A stretch of DNA of 64,000 bases from Collimonas rhizosphaerae (GCF_038896935.1 NZ_JBANDC010000016.1:62001-126000); one strand, 5' to 3'. Positions 1 to 10,194 are shown, counted from the stretch's first letter. Made by a program: numbers and translations. The notes: generated from the sequence alone by a model not told the origin.

Positions 1-108
1 GGTTCTGCGCGCAGCCAATACGGCCTTGTCGCCGCGGCTGAGAACCGCTTCCGCAAGTGCGCGTCCCAGGCCGCTGCTGCTGCCGGTGATGAAGTAAACT
101 TTACTCAT
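1..108 (-). CDS. Short-chain dehydrogenase/reductase, N-terminal part (runs off the window)
   Basis: The visible 36 codons read MSKVYFITGSSSGLGRALAE and onward, the nucleotide-binding start of a classical SDR: a beta strand followed by the TGxxxGxG cofactor loop (TGSSSGLG). An AGGAG ribosome site lies just upstream of the ATG on the minus strand. The C-terminal three quarters, including the YxxxK catalytic pair, lie beyond base 1, so the substrate cannot be judged. It reads away from the RpiR gene on the same strand. It could be a sugar or polyol dehydrogenase linked to the inositol genes, but nothing visible shows that. Confidence 0.85.
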   Translation of the reverse strand, partial: MSKVYFITGSSSGLGRALAEAVLSRGDKAVLAARRT

Positions 109-197
109 TGCATGTTCTCCTCAGGTCAGGAAAGTCCTGCGCAACATCGTGCGCAATTGGCAAGGCGGGAAGTATTACTGGAATTACTGAAGCATGG

Positions 198-239
198 CTT
201 GCCGCTGCATCAATCCGTGCTGCGGATCACAGCGGCAAG
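198..239. repeat. Long interrupted hairpin between the RpiR and SDR genes
   Basis: Perfect 10-base arms CTTGCCGCTG (198-207) and CAGCGGCAAG (230-239) enclose a second perfect 5-base stem (ATCCG 213-217, CGGAT 223-227). There is no T run on either side, so it is not an obvious intrinsic terminator. It lies downstream of the RpiR gene and about 90 bases upstream of the SDR start, so it could shape the SDR leader RNA or end RpiR transcripts. Confidence 0.5.
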
Positions 240-276
240 AGCGCTATTCTAGCGCCGCAAGGGACGCCGTGCATTA

Positions 277-1143
277 CTACTCATCATAACCGTCGATGGC
301 GCCGGTCTCTTCTACATTCAGTTCCAGGCGATATGCCAGTGCGATGAACAACGCCTGGCACAGGCACATCGCATTGGTCAGCGAACGGAAGGCGAAGGCG
401 CTGCCTTCTTTCACCGTCAGCAAGACAGATGCGTGCCGCGCCAGCGGACTCAGCTGGCTGTCGGTGATGACCAGCGACTTGGCCTGGTGGTGGTGCGCCA
501 GCCGCACGCAAGCCTGGGTTTCCTTGCCGTAAGGAGTAAAGCTGATCGCGATCACGACGTCGTTCTTGCCGATGCTGCGGATCTGCTCGCGGATCATGCC
601 GCCGAGGCCGGACAGCAGGTGCACGCGCTTGTTGGTGTGCTGCAGGGCGTACACGATGTAGCTGGCGATGGGGAAGGAGCGGCGCACGCCGATCACGTAG
701 ATGTTGTCGGCCTTCTGCAGCAGCTTGACCGCGGCGTCGAACTGCACGTCGTCCATGCCGTTCAACAGCTCGTCCAGGCCGCTGCGGCTGGCGGCGATGA
801 ATTCGCGCGCCATCGAGCCGCCGGTGAGCGGGGTCGGCTTGGCGTCGATCAGCTTGCGTATCCGCTGCTGGTAGTTTTGAGACGGTATCGCCTGCGCCGT
901 ATAGGCGTCGCGAAACACCGCCTGCATCTCGCTGAAGCCGCTGAAGCCGAACTGCTTGGCAAAGCGCACGATGGCGGACGGCTGCACATCGCAATGCTCG
1001 GCGATGTCGCTGATCCGTTCCAGCATCAGGCTGCTGCGATGCTGTTCCACATAGGTGGCGATAATCTTCAGCTGGCGCGAAAGCGTTGCGTATTGTTCGG
1101 CGATTTGCAGCATCAGCTGGTCGACAGTCGGCGTATCTGCCAT
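277..1143 (-). CDS. RpiR/MurR-family regulator, probable inositol operon regulator
   Basis: 288 residues, the normal length for RpiR regulators. The N-terminal 80 residues form the HTH_6 domain, with a recognisable helix-turn-helix around ISDIAEHCDVQPSAIVRFAK. The C-terminal half is a SIS (sugar isomerase-like) domain (IYVIGVRRSFPIASYIVYAL, later VVIAISFTPYGKETQACV) that binds phosphosugars. The gene diverges from the inositol transport and catabolism operon across about 195 bases. By family knowledge this arrangement suggests an IolR-like repressor released by an inositol intermediate; that role is inferred. An alternative frame of similar length on the same strand is a shadow. Confidence 0.9.
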   Translation of the reverse strand: MADTPTVDQLMLQIAEQYATLSRQLKIIATYVEQHRSSLMLERISDIAEHCDVQPSAIVRFAKQFGFSGFSEMQAVFRDAYTAQAIPSQNYQQRIRKLIDAKPTPLTGGSMAREFIAASRSGLDELLNGMDDVQFDAAVKLLQKADNIYVIGVRRSFPIASYIVYALQHTNKRVHLLSGLGGMIREQIRSIGKNDVVIAISFTPYGKETQACVRLAHHHQAKSLVITDSQLSPLARHASVLLTVKEGSAFAFRSLTNAMCLCQALFIALAYRLELNVEETGAIDGYDE

Positions 1144-1235
1144 GGTGTTCTTTCTGGTTTATGTCGTGAAGCAATTATAAAGAAAATCTGGCAAGTGAAA
1201 ATAAAATTCTAATTTAAATTTAATTGAAAAAAACG

Positions 1236-1264
1236 TTGCATATTGCACCTGCTTGTTCTATTGT
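1236..1264 (+). promoter_or_regulatory. Candidate sigma-70 promoter of the inositol operon
   Basis: TTGCAT (1236-1241) and TATTGT (1259-1264) are separated by 17 bases, about 75 bases upstream of the first gene. The -35 lies inside the small palindrome TGCATATTGCA, a possible regulator site. The surrounding 1180-1270 region is strikingly AT-rich compared with the genes. Confidence 0.4.
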
Positions 1265-1338
1265 TTAATACCGATGACGCTGTCGGATCCGGGCGATCAG
1301 CCTAAAGGGTAGTGAACAAAACAACAACGGAGACAACT

Positions 1339-2382
1339 ATGCAACGACTCAGATGCAAGGGCCTGGCCAGGGCCCTGATGGTGACGGCGCTGGCGATGAG
1401 CTTTGGCGCCATGAACCCCAGTTATGCCGCAAATGAAAAATTCGTCCTGATCAGCCATGCGCCGGACTCCGATTCCTGGTGGAACACCATCAAGAACGCC
1501 ATCAAGCAGGCCGGCGAAGATTTTAACGTCACGGTCGATTACCGCAATCCGCCGAACGGCGACCTGGCCGACATGTCGCGCCTGATCGAACAGGCGGCGG
1601 CCCGCCACTACGATGGCGTGATCGCCAGCATTGCCGATTTCAGCGTGCTGAAAAAAGCCATGGAAAACGTCACGGCCAAGAAGATCCCGCTGGTCACCAT
1701 CAATTCCGGCACCCAGCAGCAAAGTGAAGAATTGGGCGCGGTGATGCACGTCGGCCAGCCGGAATACGATGCAGGCAAGGGCGCCGGGGAAAAAGCCAAG
1801 GCAGCCGGCATCAAATCTTTCCTGTGCGTCAACCATTACGCCACTAATCCATCCTCGTTTGAACGCTGCCGCGGTTTTGCCGAAGCCATCGGCGCCGACT
1901 ATAAAAAATCGACGCTGGACGCAGGCCAGGACCCGACCGGCATAGAGAGCAAGGTCAGCGCCTACCTGCGCAACAATCCCGGCACCCAGGCAGTGCTGGC
2001 GCTCGGCCCGGATTCAGCCTCGCCAAGCTTGCGCGCGCTGCAAAAGATGGGCTTGAAAGGCAAGATGTGGTTCGCCACCTTCGACCTCTCCGAAGAAGTC
2101 GCCAAGGGCATCAAGGACGGTTCGGTGCAGTTTGCGATTGACCAGCAGCCCTACCTGCAAGGTTATATCCCGGTCGCCGTGCTGGCCATCATGACGCAAA
2201 ACAAGACCACCGACGTCGCCACCATCCAGGCCAAGCTGAAAGCCAATCCGAAATTCCAGGCACGGCTGGCCGAATATGGCCTGGCGCCGCTCTACGGACC
2301 GCGCCACATCAGTTCCGGTCCAGGCTACATCACCAAGGACAATCTCGACAAAGTGTTGAAATACGCCGGCCAGTATCGCTGA
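1339..2382 (+). CDS. Sugar ABC transporter periplasmic binding protein (probable inositol)
   Basis: 347 residues from the ATG at 1339, chosen because GGAG sits 6 bases upstream and the protein then starts with a clean signal peptide (MQRLRCKGLARALMV to NPSYA, cleavage near residue 30). A GTG at 1312 would add nine residues. The mature part is a type I periplasmic binding fold (Peripla_BP_4): KFVLISHAPDSDSWWNTIKN at the start, then YDGVIASIADFSVLKKAM. It is followed by a permease and an ATPase, then iol catabolic genes, so the cargo is most likely myo-inositol. Ligand specificity is inferred from context alone. Confidence 0.88.
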   Translation: MQRLRCKGLARALMVTALAMSFGAMNPSYAANEKFVLISHAPDSDSWWNTIKNAIKQAGEDFNVTVDYRNPPNGDLADMSRLIEQAAARHYDGVIASIADFSVLKKAMENVTAKKIPLVTINSGTQQQSEELGAVMHVGQPEYDAGKGAGEKAKAAGIKSFLCVNHYATNPSSFERCRGFAEAIGADYKKSTLDAGQDPTGIESKVSAYLRNNPGTQAVLALGPDSASPSLRALQKMGLKGKMWFATFDLSEEVAKGIKDGSVQFAIDQQPYLQGYIPVAVLAIMTQNKTTDVATIQAKLKANPKFQARLAEYGLAPLYGPRHISSGPGYITKDNLDKVLKYAGQYR

Positions 2383-2571
2383 TCGGGGGCTTGTCTTACA
2401 CGGCTGCCCGTAACGGCGACGGCACGGGCAGCCAGGCGGAAACCCAGGGGGACGATGCACCCCGGGCCTTGTTTCGTCCGTAGCATCTCGCCATACCCCA
2501 ACCGGGCGGTCCGACACGCGGCTAACGCGGTTAAGTTCGCGGTTAAGTTAATACATGCAGGAGAGACAACC

Positions 2572-3732
2572 ATGAATTCAAGCAGTGCGCACGCTGACAA
2601 GCTAGGCGCGGACGGCAGCGGCCCGGCGCAGCAGAAGAGCGCGCCAAAAGACGAACGGGTGCGCCAGGAAGGCTCCTTGAAGCGCTTCCTCGGACGGCCG
2701 GAATTCGCCTCGCTGGCAGGCGCTATCCTGGTCTTTATCGTATTCGGTTTTGCCGCCGGCGATTCCGGCATGTTCAACCTGGACGGGGTGGTCAACTGGA
2801 TGCAGGTGGCAGCCTACCTGGGCCTGATTTCGATCGGCGCCTGCGTGCTGATGATCGCCGGCGAGTTCGACCTGTCGATCGGTTCGATGATCGGCTTTGC
2901 CGGCATGATGGTGGCGATTCCCACTGTCTATTTCCACTGGCCGTTCTGGCTGGCGGTCATGTTTGCCTTCGCCGGCTCGATGGCACTGGGCTGGCTCAAC
3001 GGCTACCTGGTAGTCAAGACCCGGCTGCCTTCCTTCATCGTCACGCTGGCGTTCATGTTCATCCTGCGCGGCCTGACGCTGGCGCTGTCGATCATGTTCG
3101 CCAACCGCACCATTGTCAGCGGCGTCGGCGACCTGGCGGCCAACGACTGGCTGGGCAGCTGGCTGTTCACCGGCAATCTCGGCAGCGGGCTGTTCCACTG
3201 GATGGCCAGCCATGGCTGGATCGCCACCATGAGCAACGGCCAGCCGTTGGTTGCGGGCATTCCCAAGGTCATCGCCTGGTGGCTGGTACTGGCGCTTGGG
3301 GCCAGCTTTGTCCTGGCGCGCACTCGTTTCGGCAACTGGATCTTCGCTGTCGGCGGCGACGCCAACGCCGCCAAGAATGTCGGCGTGCCGGTGAAGCGGG
3401 TCAAGACGTCGCTGTTTGTGTTTACCGCCTTCTGCGCCTGCCTGTTTGCCGTGCTGCAGGTGGCCGACGTCGGCTCGGCGGCGGCCGACCGCGGCCTGCA
3501 AAAGGAATTCGAAGCGATCATTGCTGCCGTGATCGGCGGCGCCTTGCTGACCGGCGGTTACGGTTCGGTGATCGGCGCCTGCTTCGGCGCCCTGATTTTC
3601 GGCGTGGTGCAGATCGGCATCACCTATACCAATCTCAATTCCGACTGGTTCCGGGTGTTCCTCGGCGTGATGCTGCTGGTAGCGGTATTGTTCAACAACT
3701 ATGTCCGTCGCCGCGTGACGGAGGCGAGGTAA
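2572..3732 (+). CDS. Sugar ABC transporter permease (probable inositol)
   Basis: 386 residues; start ATG 2572 has GGAG 7-8 bases upstream and is preferred over an in-frame ATG at 2455 that would add an unlikely Arg/His-rich leader. After a polar 40-residue N-terminus there are about ten hydrophobic segments, as in the BPD_transp_2 family of carbohydrate permeases. The family region GEFDLSIGSMIGFAGMMVA is clear, as is the late IIAAVIGGALLTGGYGSVIG loop that contacts the ATPase. It ends two bases before the ATPase gene begins, so the three transporter genes are one operon. Confidence 0.9.
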   Translation: MNSSSAHADKLGADGSGPAQQKSAPKDERVRQEGSLKRFLGRPEFASLAGAILVFIVFGFAAGDSGMFNLDGVVNWMQVAAYLGLISIGACVLMIAGEFDLSIGSMIGFAGMMVAIPTVYFHWPFWLAVMFAFAGSMALGWLNGYLVVKTRLPSFIVTLAFMFILRGLTLALSIMFANRTIVSGVGDLAANDWLGSWLFTGNLGSGLFHWMASHGWIATMSNGQPLVAGIPKVIAWWLVLALGASFVLARTRFGNWIFAVGGDANAAKNVGVPVKRVKTSLFVFTAFCACLFAVLQVADVGSAAADRGLQKEFEAIIAAVIGGALLTGGYGSVIGACFGALIFGVVQIGITYTNLNSDWFRVFLGVMLLVAVLFNNYVRRRVTEAR

Positions 3733-3734
3733 TC

Positions 3735-4517
<783 letters not shown>

Positions 4518-4529
4518 AGGAAGGCACTC

Positions 4530-6488
4530 ATGCTAAACACTAACAATACCTTCGCATCAGGGCGCAAGCTCGATGTGGTTTGCATCGGGCGCCTGGCGGT
4601 GGACCTGTATGCGCAGCAGATCGGCGCGCCGCTGGCGGATGTCAGCAGTTTTGCCAAATACCTGGGCGGGTCTTCCGCCAACATCGCTTTCGGCTGCGCC
4701 AGGCTGGGCCTGAAATCGGCGATGCTGGCGCGGGTCGGCAACGAGCATAACGGCCAGTTCCTGACGGCGGCGCTGGCGGCCGAGGGCTGCGATGTCAGCC
4801 AGGTCAAGGTCGATCCGGAGCGGCTGACCGCGCTGGTGATGCTGGGCTTGAAAGACAAGGACACTTTTCCTCTGATTTTCTACCGGGACAATTGCGCCGA
4901 CATGGCGCTGGCCGAAGAAGACATCGATGAGGCGTTCATCGCCTCCAGCAAGGCGCTGCTGATTACCGGTACCCATTTTTCAACGCAGCAGGTGCACCGC
5001 AGCAGCAGCCTGGCGCTGGAATATGCACGCCGCAACAACGTCCGCACGGTGCTGGATATCGATTACCGGCCAGTGTTGTGGGGGTTGACGCAAAAGGGCG
5101 ACGGCGAGACGCGTTTCATCGCCAACGACGGCGTGACGGCGCACCTGCAAGGAATCTTGCCGAAATTCGACCTGGTGGTCGGCACCGAAGAAGAATTCAT
5201 GATCGCCGGCGGCGGCCGCGACATCATCGCTTCCTTGCAAGCGGTGCGCGCAGTGAGCCAGGCAACGCTGGTGGTCAAGCGCGGCCCGCTAGGATGCGCC
5301 GTGATCCATGGCGCCATTCCCAGCTCGCTGGATGAAGGTTTCAACTACAAGGGCGTGCAAGTCGAGGTGCTCAATGTGCTGGGCGCCGGCGATGCTTTCC
5401 TGTCGGGATTCCTGAAGGGCTGGCTGAACGGCGAAGACGATGAAAGCTGCTGCCGTTACGCCAATGCCTGCGGCGCCCTGGTGGTGTCGCGCCATGCTTG
5501 CGCGCCGGCGATGCCGACGCCGGTGGAACTGGCCTATTTCCTCGATCATGCGGAACGCATGCAGCGGCCCGACCAGGACGCGCACCTGCAGCGGCTGCAC
5601 CGGGTCACGGCGCCGCGCAAAACCTGGGATGAGGTCAACGTATTCGCCTTCGACCATCGCAACCAGTTCTTTGAGCTGGCGCGCGAATCGGGCGTCAGCG
5701 AAGCGCGCTTACCGCAGCTCAAGCAGCTGCTGGTGCAGGCCGTGGCCGCCACCGAGCAGGCGTTGGGCCTGCAAGGGAAGATCGGCATATTGGCCGATGA
5801 CCGGTATGGCCAGGATGCGCTGAATGCGGCGACCGGACGCGGCTGGTGGATCGGCCGCACAGTCGAACTGCCGCTTTCGAATCCGCTGGAATTCGACTAC
5901 GGCCGTTCGATTGGTTCGCATCTGCTGAGCTGGCCCAAGGAACATGTGGTCAAGTGCCTGGTGCAGTTTCATCCGGACGATGCGGTAGAAAAGCGCCTGG
6001 AGCAGGAAGCGCAGATCCGCGGCTTGTATGACGCGGTGCAGGTCAGCGGCCATGAGCTGCTGCTGGAAATCATCCCGCCCAAGGATTTGCCGAAGGCTGA
6101 GGATACCGTGCTGCGCGGCATCAAGCGCCTGTACAACCTGGGAATTTATCCTGAATGGTGGAAACTGGAATCGATGTCGGCCCAGCAGTGGCAGGCGATC
6201 GACGGCCTGATTGCCGAGCGCGATCCCTATTGCCGCGGCGTGGTGCTGCTGGGGCTGGCGGCGCCGGTAGAAGAACTGGCCGCGGGTTTCCGTGCCTCGC
6301 GGCACAGCAAGACCTGCCGCGGTTTCATGGTAGGGCGGACGATTTTCCATGAACCGTCCAAGCTGTGGCTGCAAGGGCAAATAGACGACGCCGCCTTGAT
6401 CCGCCAGGTAAGGACGACTTTCGAGAAACTCATCGGCGTCTGGCAAGCCAGCCGCAGCGAAGAACCGGCAGCGGAGCGCGCAGCATGA
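4530..6488 (+). CDS. iolC: 5-dehydro-2-deoxygluconokinase fused to a DUF2090 aldolase-like domain
   Basis: 652 residues, about twice a simple IolC. Residues 1-330 are a PfkB-type sugar kinase: start LDVVCIGRLAVDLYAQQIG, substrate region YLGGSSANIAFGCARLGL, and the ATP/catalytic motif VLNVLGAGDAFLSGFLKGW with the catalytic Asp in GAGD. Residues about 360-640 match DUF2090 (VNVFAFDHRNQFFELA, HELLLEIIPPK), a TIM-barrel-like domain found fused to IolC in many proteobacteria and proposed to be the phosphate aldolase that follows in the pathway. The gene phosphorylates 5-dehydro-2-deoxygluconate; the aldolase role is family-level inference. It overlaps iolD by four bases (ATGA). Confidence 0.93.
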   Translation: MLNTNNTFASGRKLDVVCIGRLAVDLYAQQIGAPLADVSSFAKYLGGSSANIAFGCARLGLKSAMLARVGNEHNGQFLTAALAAEGCDVSQVKVDPERLTALVMLGLKDKDTFPLIFYRDNCADMALAEEDIDEAFIASSKALLITGTHFSTQQVHRSSSLALEYARRNNVRTVLDIDYRPVLWGLTQKGDGETRFIANDGVTAHLQGILPKFDLVVGTEEEFMIAGGGRDIIASLQAVRAVSQATLVVKRGPLGCAVIHGAIPSSLDEGFNYKGVQVEVLNVLGAGDAFLSGFLKGWLNGEDDESCCRYANACGALVVSRHACAPAMPTPVELAYFLDHAERMQRPDQDAHLQRLHRVTAPRKTWDEVNVFAFDHRNQFFELARESGVSEARLPQLKQLLVQAVAATEQALGLQGKIGILADDRYGQDALNAATGRGWWIGRTVELPLSNPLEFDYGRSIGSHLLSWPKEHVVKCLVQFHPDDAVEKRLEQEAQIRGLYDAVQVSGHELLLEIIPPKDLPKAEDTVLRGIKRLYNLGIYPEWWKLESMSAQQWQAIDGLIAERDPYCRGVVLLGLAAPVEELAAGFRASRHSKTCRGFMVGRTIFHEPSKLWLQGQIDDAALIRQVRTTFEKLIGVWQASRSEEPAAERAA

Positions 6489-8350
6489 ATGCAAAAACCA
6501 TACGCCTGACCATGGCGCAAGCGCTGGTGCGCTACCTGGCCGCCTTGCAGGTCGATACGGCGGACGGCCAGGCGCCGTTGTTCGGCGGCGTCTTTGCCAT
6601 CTTCGGCCATGGCAACGTGGCCGGCCTCGGCGAGGCCCTGTACCAGCATCGGGAGCAGTTGCCGACCTATCGTGCGCATAACGAACAAGCCATGGCCCAT
6701 GCTGCCATCGCCTATGCCAAGACCAACATGCGACGGCGCATGATGGCGGTCACCAGCTCGATCGGGCCGGGCGCCACCAACCTGTTGACGGCAGCGGCGC
6801 TGGCGCATGTGAACCGTTTGCCGGTGCTGTTGCTGCCGGGCGATATCTTCGTTTCGCGGCGGCCCGATCCGGTGCTGCAGCAGGTGGAAAATTTCCAGGA
6901 CGGCGGCGTATCTGCCAACGATGCGTTCAAACCCCTGTCGCGTTATTTTGACCGCATCTGTTATCCGGAGCAGTTGCTGACGGCCTTGCCGCGCGCGATC
7001 CAGGTGCTGACCGACGCCGCCGAGTGCGGCCCGGTGACGCTGGCGTTGCCGCAAGACGTGCAGGCCATGGCTTACGACTATCCGGTCGAGTTTTTTTCGC
7101 CGCAGACAGTCAGGTTCCGCGCCCGCGGACCAGCGGCGGACGAGCTGCAGGAGGCGCTGGCCTTGCTGAAAAACGCCCGGCAGCCTTTGATCGTGGCCGG
7201 CGGCGGCGTGCTGTATGGCGAAGCCACCGAAGCGCTGCGTGCGTTTGCGGAAAAACATGCGGTGCCGGTGGCGGAAACCCAGGCCGGCAAAAGCGCCTTG
7301 GCCTGGCGCCATCCCCTGCAGCTGGGCGCGCTCGGCGTAACCGGTTCGCCGGCTGCCAATGCCCTGGCGCAGAAGGCCGACGTAGTGATTGCGGTCGGTA
7401 CCCGGCTGCAGGATTTTACAACCGGTTCGCATTCCCTGTTCGGCCAGGCAAAACTGTTGAGCATCAACGTCAATGCGGTCGATGCCATGAAATGGCAAGG
7501 GACGCCGATGCTGTCCGACGCCCGGCTGGGGCTGGCTGCCTTGTCGCAAGGCCTGCAGGACTGGCGTTCCAGCACTGGCTGGCATGCACTGGCGCTGGAA
7601 CAGGCCAACAGCTGGCGCGCCACGGTCGACAAGATCACCGGCCAACGGGAAATAGAAGCGCCGGCCTTGCCGTATGACGGCGAAGTGATCGGCGCGGTGC
7701 AGCGTTCCAGCATCGACTCGACCGTGCACGACATCGTGGTGTGCGCCGCCGGCACCTTGCCGGCCGAGCTGCACAAGCTGTGGCGCACGTCGACTCCAGG
7801 CGGCTACCACGTCGAATATGGCTATTCGTGCATGGGCTACGAGATTGCCGGCGCGCTCGGCGTCAAGCTGGCGCAGCCGGACCGCGACGTGATCGTGATG
7901 GTGGGCGACGGCAGCTACCTGATGATGAATTCGGAGATCGCCACGTCAGTCATGCTGGACAAGAAACTGATCATCGTGGTGCTGGACAACCGCGGCTACG
8001 GCTGCATCAATCGCCTGCAGCAGGCTTGCGGCGGCGCGCCGTTCAACAACATGCTGGAGGATTGCCTGCAAGGACCGCAGGGCGCGCCGGCCATCGATTT
8101 CGCCGCGCATGCCAGGTCGCTTGGCGCGCTGGCGGAAAACGTCAAGACCATCGCCCAGCTGGAAGCGGCGCTGCAACGGGCGCGCGCCGCCGACCGTACC
8201 TACCTGGTATGCATCGATACCGACCCCGCGCGTACAACCGAAGATGGCGGCTGCTGGTGGGAAGTGGCGGTGCCGGAGGTATCCGAGCGGCCGCAGGTGC
8301 AGGCCGCGCGGGCCGAATACGAACAAGCGCGCCATAGCCAAAAAGTGTGA
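6485..8350 (+). CDS. iolD: 3D-trihydroxycyclohexane-1,2-dione acylhydrolase (ThDP enzyme)
   Basis: 621 residues from the ATG that overlaps the iolC stop codon. It is a thiamine-diphosphate enzyme of the acetolactate synthase fold. The N-terminal domain carries the conserved Glu region (YRAHNEQAMAHAAIAYAK) and TSSIGPGATN. The middle domain is nucleotide-binding-like. The C-terminal ThDP site is VGDGSYLMMNSEIAT, followed about 25 residues later by the metal-binding continuation VLDNRGYGCINRLQ. IolD opens the inositol ring to 5-deoxy-D-glucuronate. Length and motifs match the family. Confidence 0.95.
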   Translation: MNAKTIRLTMAQALVRYLAALQVDTADGQAPLFGGVFAIFGHGNVAGLGEALYQHREQLPTYRAHNEQAMAHAAIAYAKTNMRRRMMAVTSSIGPGATNLLTAAALAHVNRLPVLLLPGDIFVSRRPDPVLQQVENFQDGGVSANDAFKPLSRYFDRICYPEQLLTALPRAIQVLTDAAECGPVTLALPQDVQAMAYDYPVEFFSPQTVRFRARGPAADELQEALALLKNARQPLIVAGGGVLYGEATEALRAFAEKHAVPVAETQAGKSALAWRHPLQLGALGVTGSPAANALAQKADVVIAVGTRLQDFTTGSHSLFGQAKLLSINVNAVDAMKWQGTPMLSDARLGLAALSQGLQDWRSSTGWHALALEQANSWRATVDKITGQREIEAPALPYDGEVIGAVQRSSIDSTVHDIVVCAAGTLPAELHKLWRTSTPGGYHVEYGYSCMGYEIAGALGVKLAQPDRDVIVMVGDGSYLMMNSEIATSVMLDKKLIIVVLDNRGYGCINRLQQACGGAPFNNMLEDCLQGPQGAPAIDFAAHARSLGALAENVKTIAQLEAALQRARAADRTYLVCIDTDPARTTEDGGCWWEVAVPEVSERPQVQAARAEYEQARHSQKV

Positions 8351-8396
8351 GGCTTAATAGAGTGAGTGTTAATAATGTAATGCAGCGAGAGAAACC

Positions 8397-9305
8397 ATGA
8401 CATTTAACGTAAAGATCGGCATCAACCCGATTTCCTGGATGAACGACGACCTGCCGTCGCTGGGCGGCGAGACGCCGCTGGAGACGGCGCTGGCGGAAGG
8501 CGCCCAGATCGGTTATCGCGGCTTCGAGCTGGGCAACAAGTTTCCCAAGGAACCGGCGGCGCTGGCGGCCGTGCTCGGCAAATACCGGCTGGAATGCATT
8601 TCGGGCTGGTATTCCGGCCGCCTGGCGACCGGTTCGGTCGAGGATGAAATCGCCGCCGTCGGCCCGCACCTGCGGCTGCTGGCGGAAAACGGCTCCAAGG
8701 TGATGGTGTACGGCGAGGTCGCCAACGCCATCCAGGGCCGGCCGGATCCCCTGTACAAGCGGCCGCGTTTCCTGACCGACCTGGAGTGGCAGCAATACGC
8801 TGAACGGCTGACGGCGTTTGCGCGCTTTACCTTGTCGCACGGCGTGCGCCTGGCGTACCACCATCACATGGGCGCTTACGTCGAAACGCCGGCCGATGTC
8901 GAACGCCTGATGGCGCTGACCGGCGACGAAGTCGGCCTGCTGTTCGACAGCGGCCATATCACCTTTGCCGGCGGCGATCCCTTGCAGGTGCTGGAACAGC
9001 ATATCAAGCGCGTCTGCCACGTCCACTGCAAGGATGTGCGGCCGGCAGTGGTGAAGATGGCGCGCAACGGCAACTGGAGTTTCCTGCAGGCCGTGATCAA
9101 CGGCGCGTTTACGGTGCCGGGCGACGGCGCGATCGATTTCGGCGGCCTGCTGCGCCTGCTGCATCGCCATGGCTACGCCGGCTGGCTGGTGGTCGAGGCA
9201 GAGCAGGATCCGGCCGTCGCCCCGAGCTATCAATATGCCGAAATGGGCTACCGCCACCTGGCAGGGCTGGTGCAAGCCATCGGCAACGAAAAGGAGGCCG
9301 CATGA
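8397..9305 (+). CDS. iolE: Myo-inosose-2 dehydratase
   Basis: 302 residues, normal for IolE, of the xylose isomerase-like TIM-barrel superfamily. It begins with the typical KIGINPISWMNDDLPSLGG; metal-ligand regions are visible in LAYHHHMGAYVETPADV, GLLFDSGHITFAGGDP and CHVHCKDVRP, with a final Glu in WLVVEAEQDP. It removes water from 2-keto-myo-inositol to give the substrate of IolD. The 46 bases after iolD carry a GAGAGAAACC ribosome site. The stop overlaps the iolB start. Confidence 0.95.
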   Translation: MTFNVKIGINPISWMNDDLPSLGGETPLETALAEGAQIGYRGFELGNKFPKEPAALAAVLGKYRLECISGWYSGRLATGSVEDEIAAVGPHLRLLAENGSKVMVYGEVANAIQGRPDPLYKRPRFLTDLEWQQYAERLTAFARFTLSHGVRLAYHHHMGAYVETPADVERLMALTGDEVGLLFDSGHITFAGGDPLQVLEQHIKRVCHVHCKDVRPAVVKMARNGNWSFLQAVINGAFTVPGDGAIDFGGLLRLLHRHGYAGWLVVEAEQDPAVAPSYQYAEMGYRHLAGLVQAIGNEKEAA

Positions 9306-10096
9306 GCTTGCTTGTCAAAGGCCAGGCGCAGGGGCGGGAAATCGTCAGCGTCACGCCGCAATCGGCCAACTGGCGTTTTGTCGGCTTTGCCGCCTATCGG
9401 CTGGCGGCTGCTGAACGGATCCGCTTCGATACCGCCGAGCGCGAGGTGTGCATCGTGGTGCTGCGCGGCGTGGTCAGCGTGCAGGCCGGCGACCACGCAT
9501 GGAAAGAAATCGGCGAACGGCAAAGCGTGTTTGACCAAAGTTCGCCGTATGCGGTGTATGTGCCGCATAGCCATGCGGTCACCATCAGCGCCCATGGCGA
9601 TGCCGAAATTGCGGTTTGCAGCGCCCCTGGCCATGGCAGCCTGGCAGCGCGCCTGATCGAACCCGGCATGGCCAAGCGTTCGGTGCGCGGGCAGGGCAGC
9701 AATACCCGTTATGTCTGCGACATCCTGCCGCAGACTGAACCGGCCGATCATTTGCTGGTGGTGGAAGTCGTGACGCCCGGCGGCCATTCTTCAAGTTACC
9801 CGCCGCACAAGCACGATACCGATAACCTGCCGCAAGAGAGTTCGCTCGAAGAGACCTATTACCACCGCCTCAATCCGCCGCAGGGTTTTGCGTTCCAGCG
9901 CGTGTACACCGACGATCGTTCGCTGGATGAATCGATGGCGGTGGAAAACCACGACGTGGTCATGGTGCCGCGCGGATATCACCCGGTAGTGGCGCCGCAC
10001 GGCTACGACAGCTATTACCTGAACGTGATGGCAGGTCCCAGGCGCGAATGGCATTTCAAGAATGATCCCGCCCATGAATGGATGTTGCAGCGTTGA
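9302..10096 (+). CDS. iolB: 5-deoxy-glucuronate isomerase
   Basis: 264 residues, the usual IolB size, with the two-cupin (KduI/IolB) fold. Conserved parts include HSSSYPPHKHD with its metal-binding histidines, the LEETYYHRLNPPQGFAFQRVY block and VPRGYHPVVAPHGYDSYYLN. It converts 5-deoxy-glucuronate to 5-dehydro-2-deoxygluconate, the IolC substrate. The ATG overlaps the iolE stop (ATGA). It is the last gene of the operon; the inositol dehydrogenase and methylmalonate-semialdehyde dehydrogenase genes do not follow. Confidence 0.95.
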   Translation: MSLLVKGQAQGREIVSVTPQSANWRFVGFAAYRLAAAERIRFDTAEREVCIVVLRGVVSVQAGDHAWKEIGERQSVFDQSSPYAVYVPHSHAVTISAHGDAEIAVCSAPGHGSLAARLIEPGMAKRSVRGQGSNTRYVCDILPQTEPADHLLVVEVVTPGGHSSSYPPHKHDTDNLPQESSLEETYYHRLNPPQGFAFQRVYTDDRSLDESMAVENHDVVMVPRGYHPVVAPHGYDSYYLNVMAGPRREWHFKNDPAHEWMLQR

Positions 10097-10164
10097 TCCG
10101 GTGCCGGTTTGGGGCGTCGTCTATGAAGGGTAGTAAATAATTGCATAAAAATCGCAAACTCCGA

Positions 10165-10194
10165 TTGACCGAAGCTATCAAATGCACGTATCAT
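10165..10194 (+). promoter_or_regulatory. Promoter of the tRNA-Leu gene
   Basis: TTGACC (10165-10170) and TATCAT (10189-10194) lie 18 bases apart and end about 45 bases before the mature tRNA. This is a near-consensus sigma-70 arrangement in the right place. Confidence 0.55.

Noticed and set aside
241..255. Small palindrome GCGCTA-TTC-TAGCGC
   Set aside because: Only six base pairs and no T run; too short to call a terminator or operator on its own.
6227..7810. 527-residue minus-strand frame
   Set aside because: Antisense to iolC and iolD; Arg/Gln/His-rich shadow.
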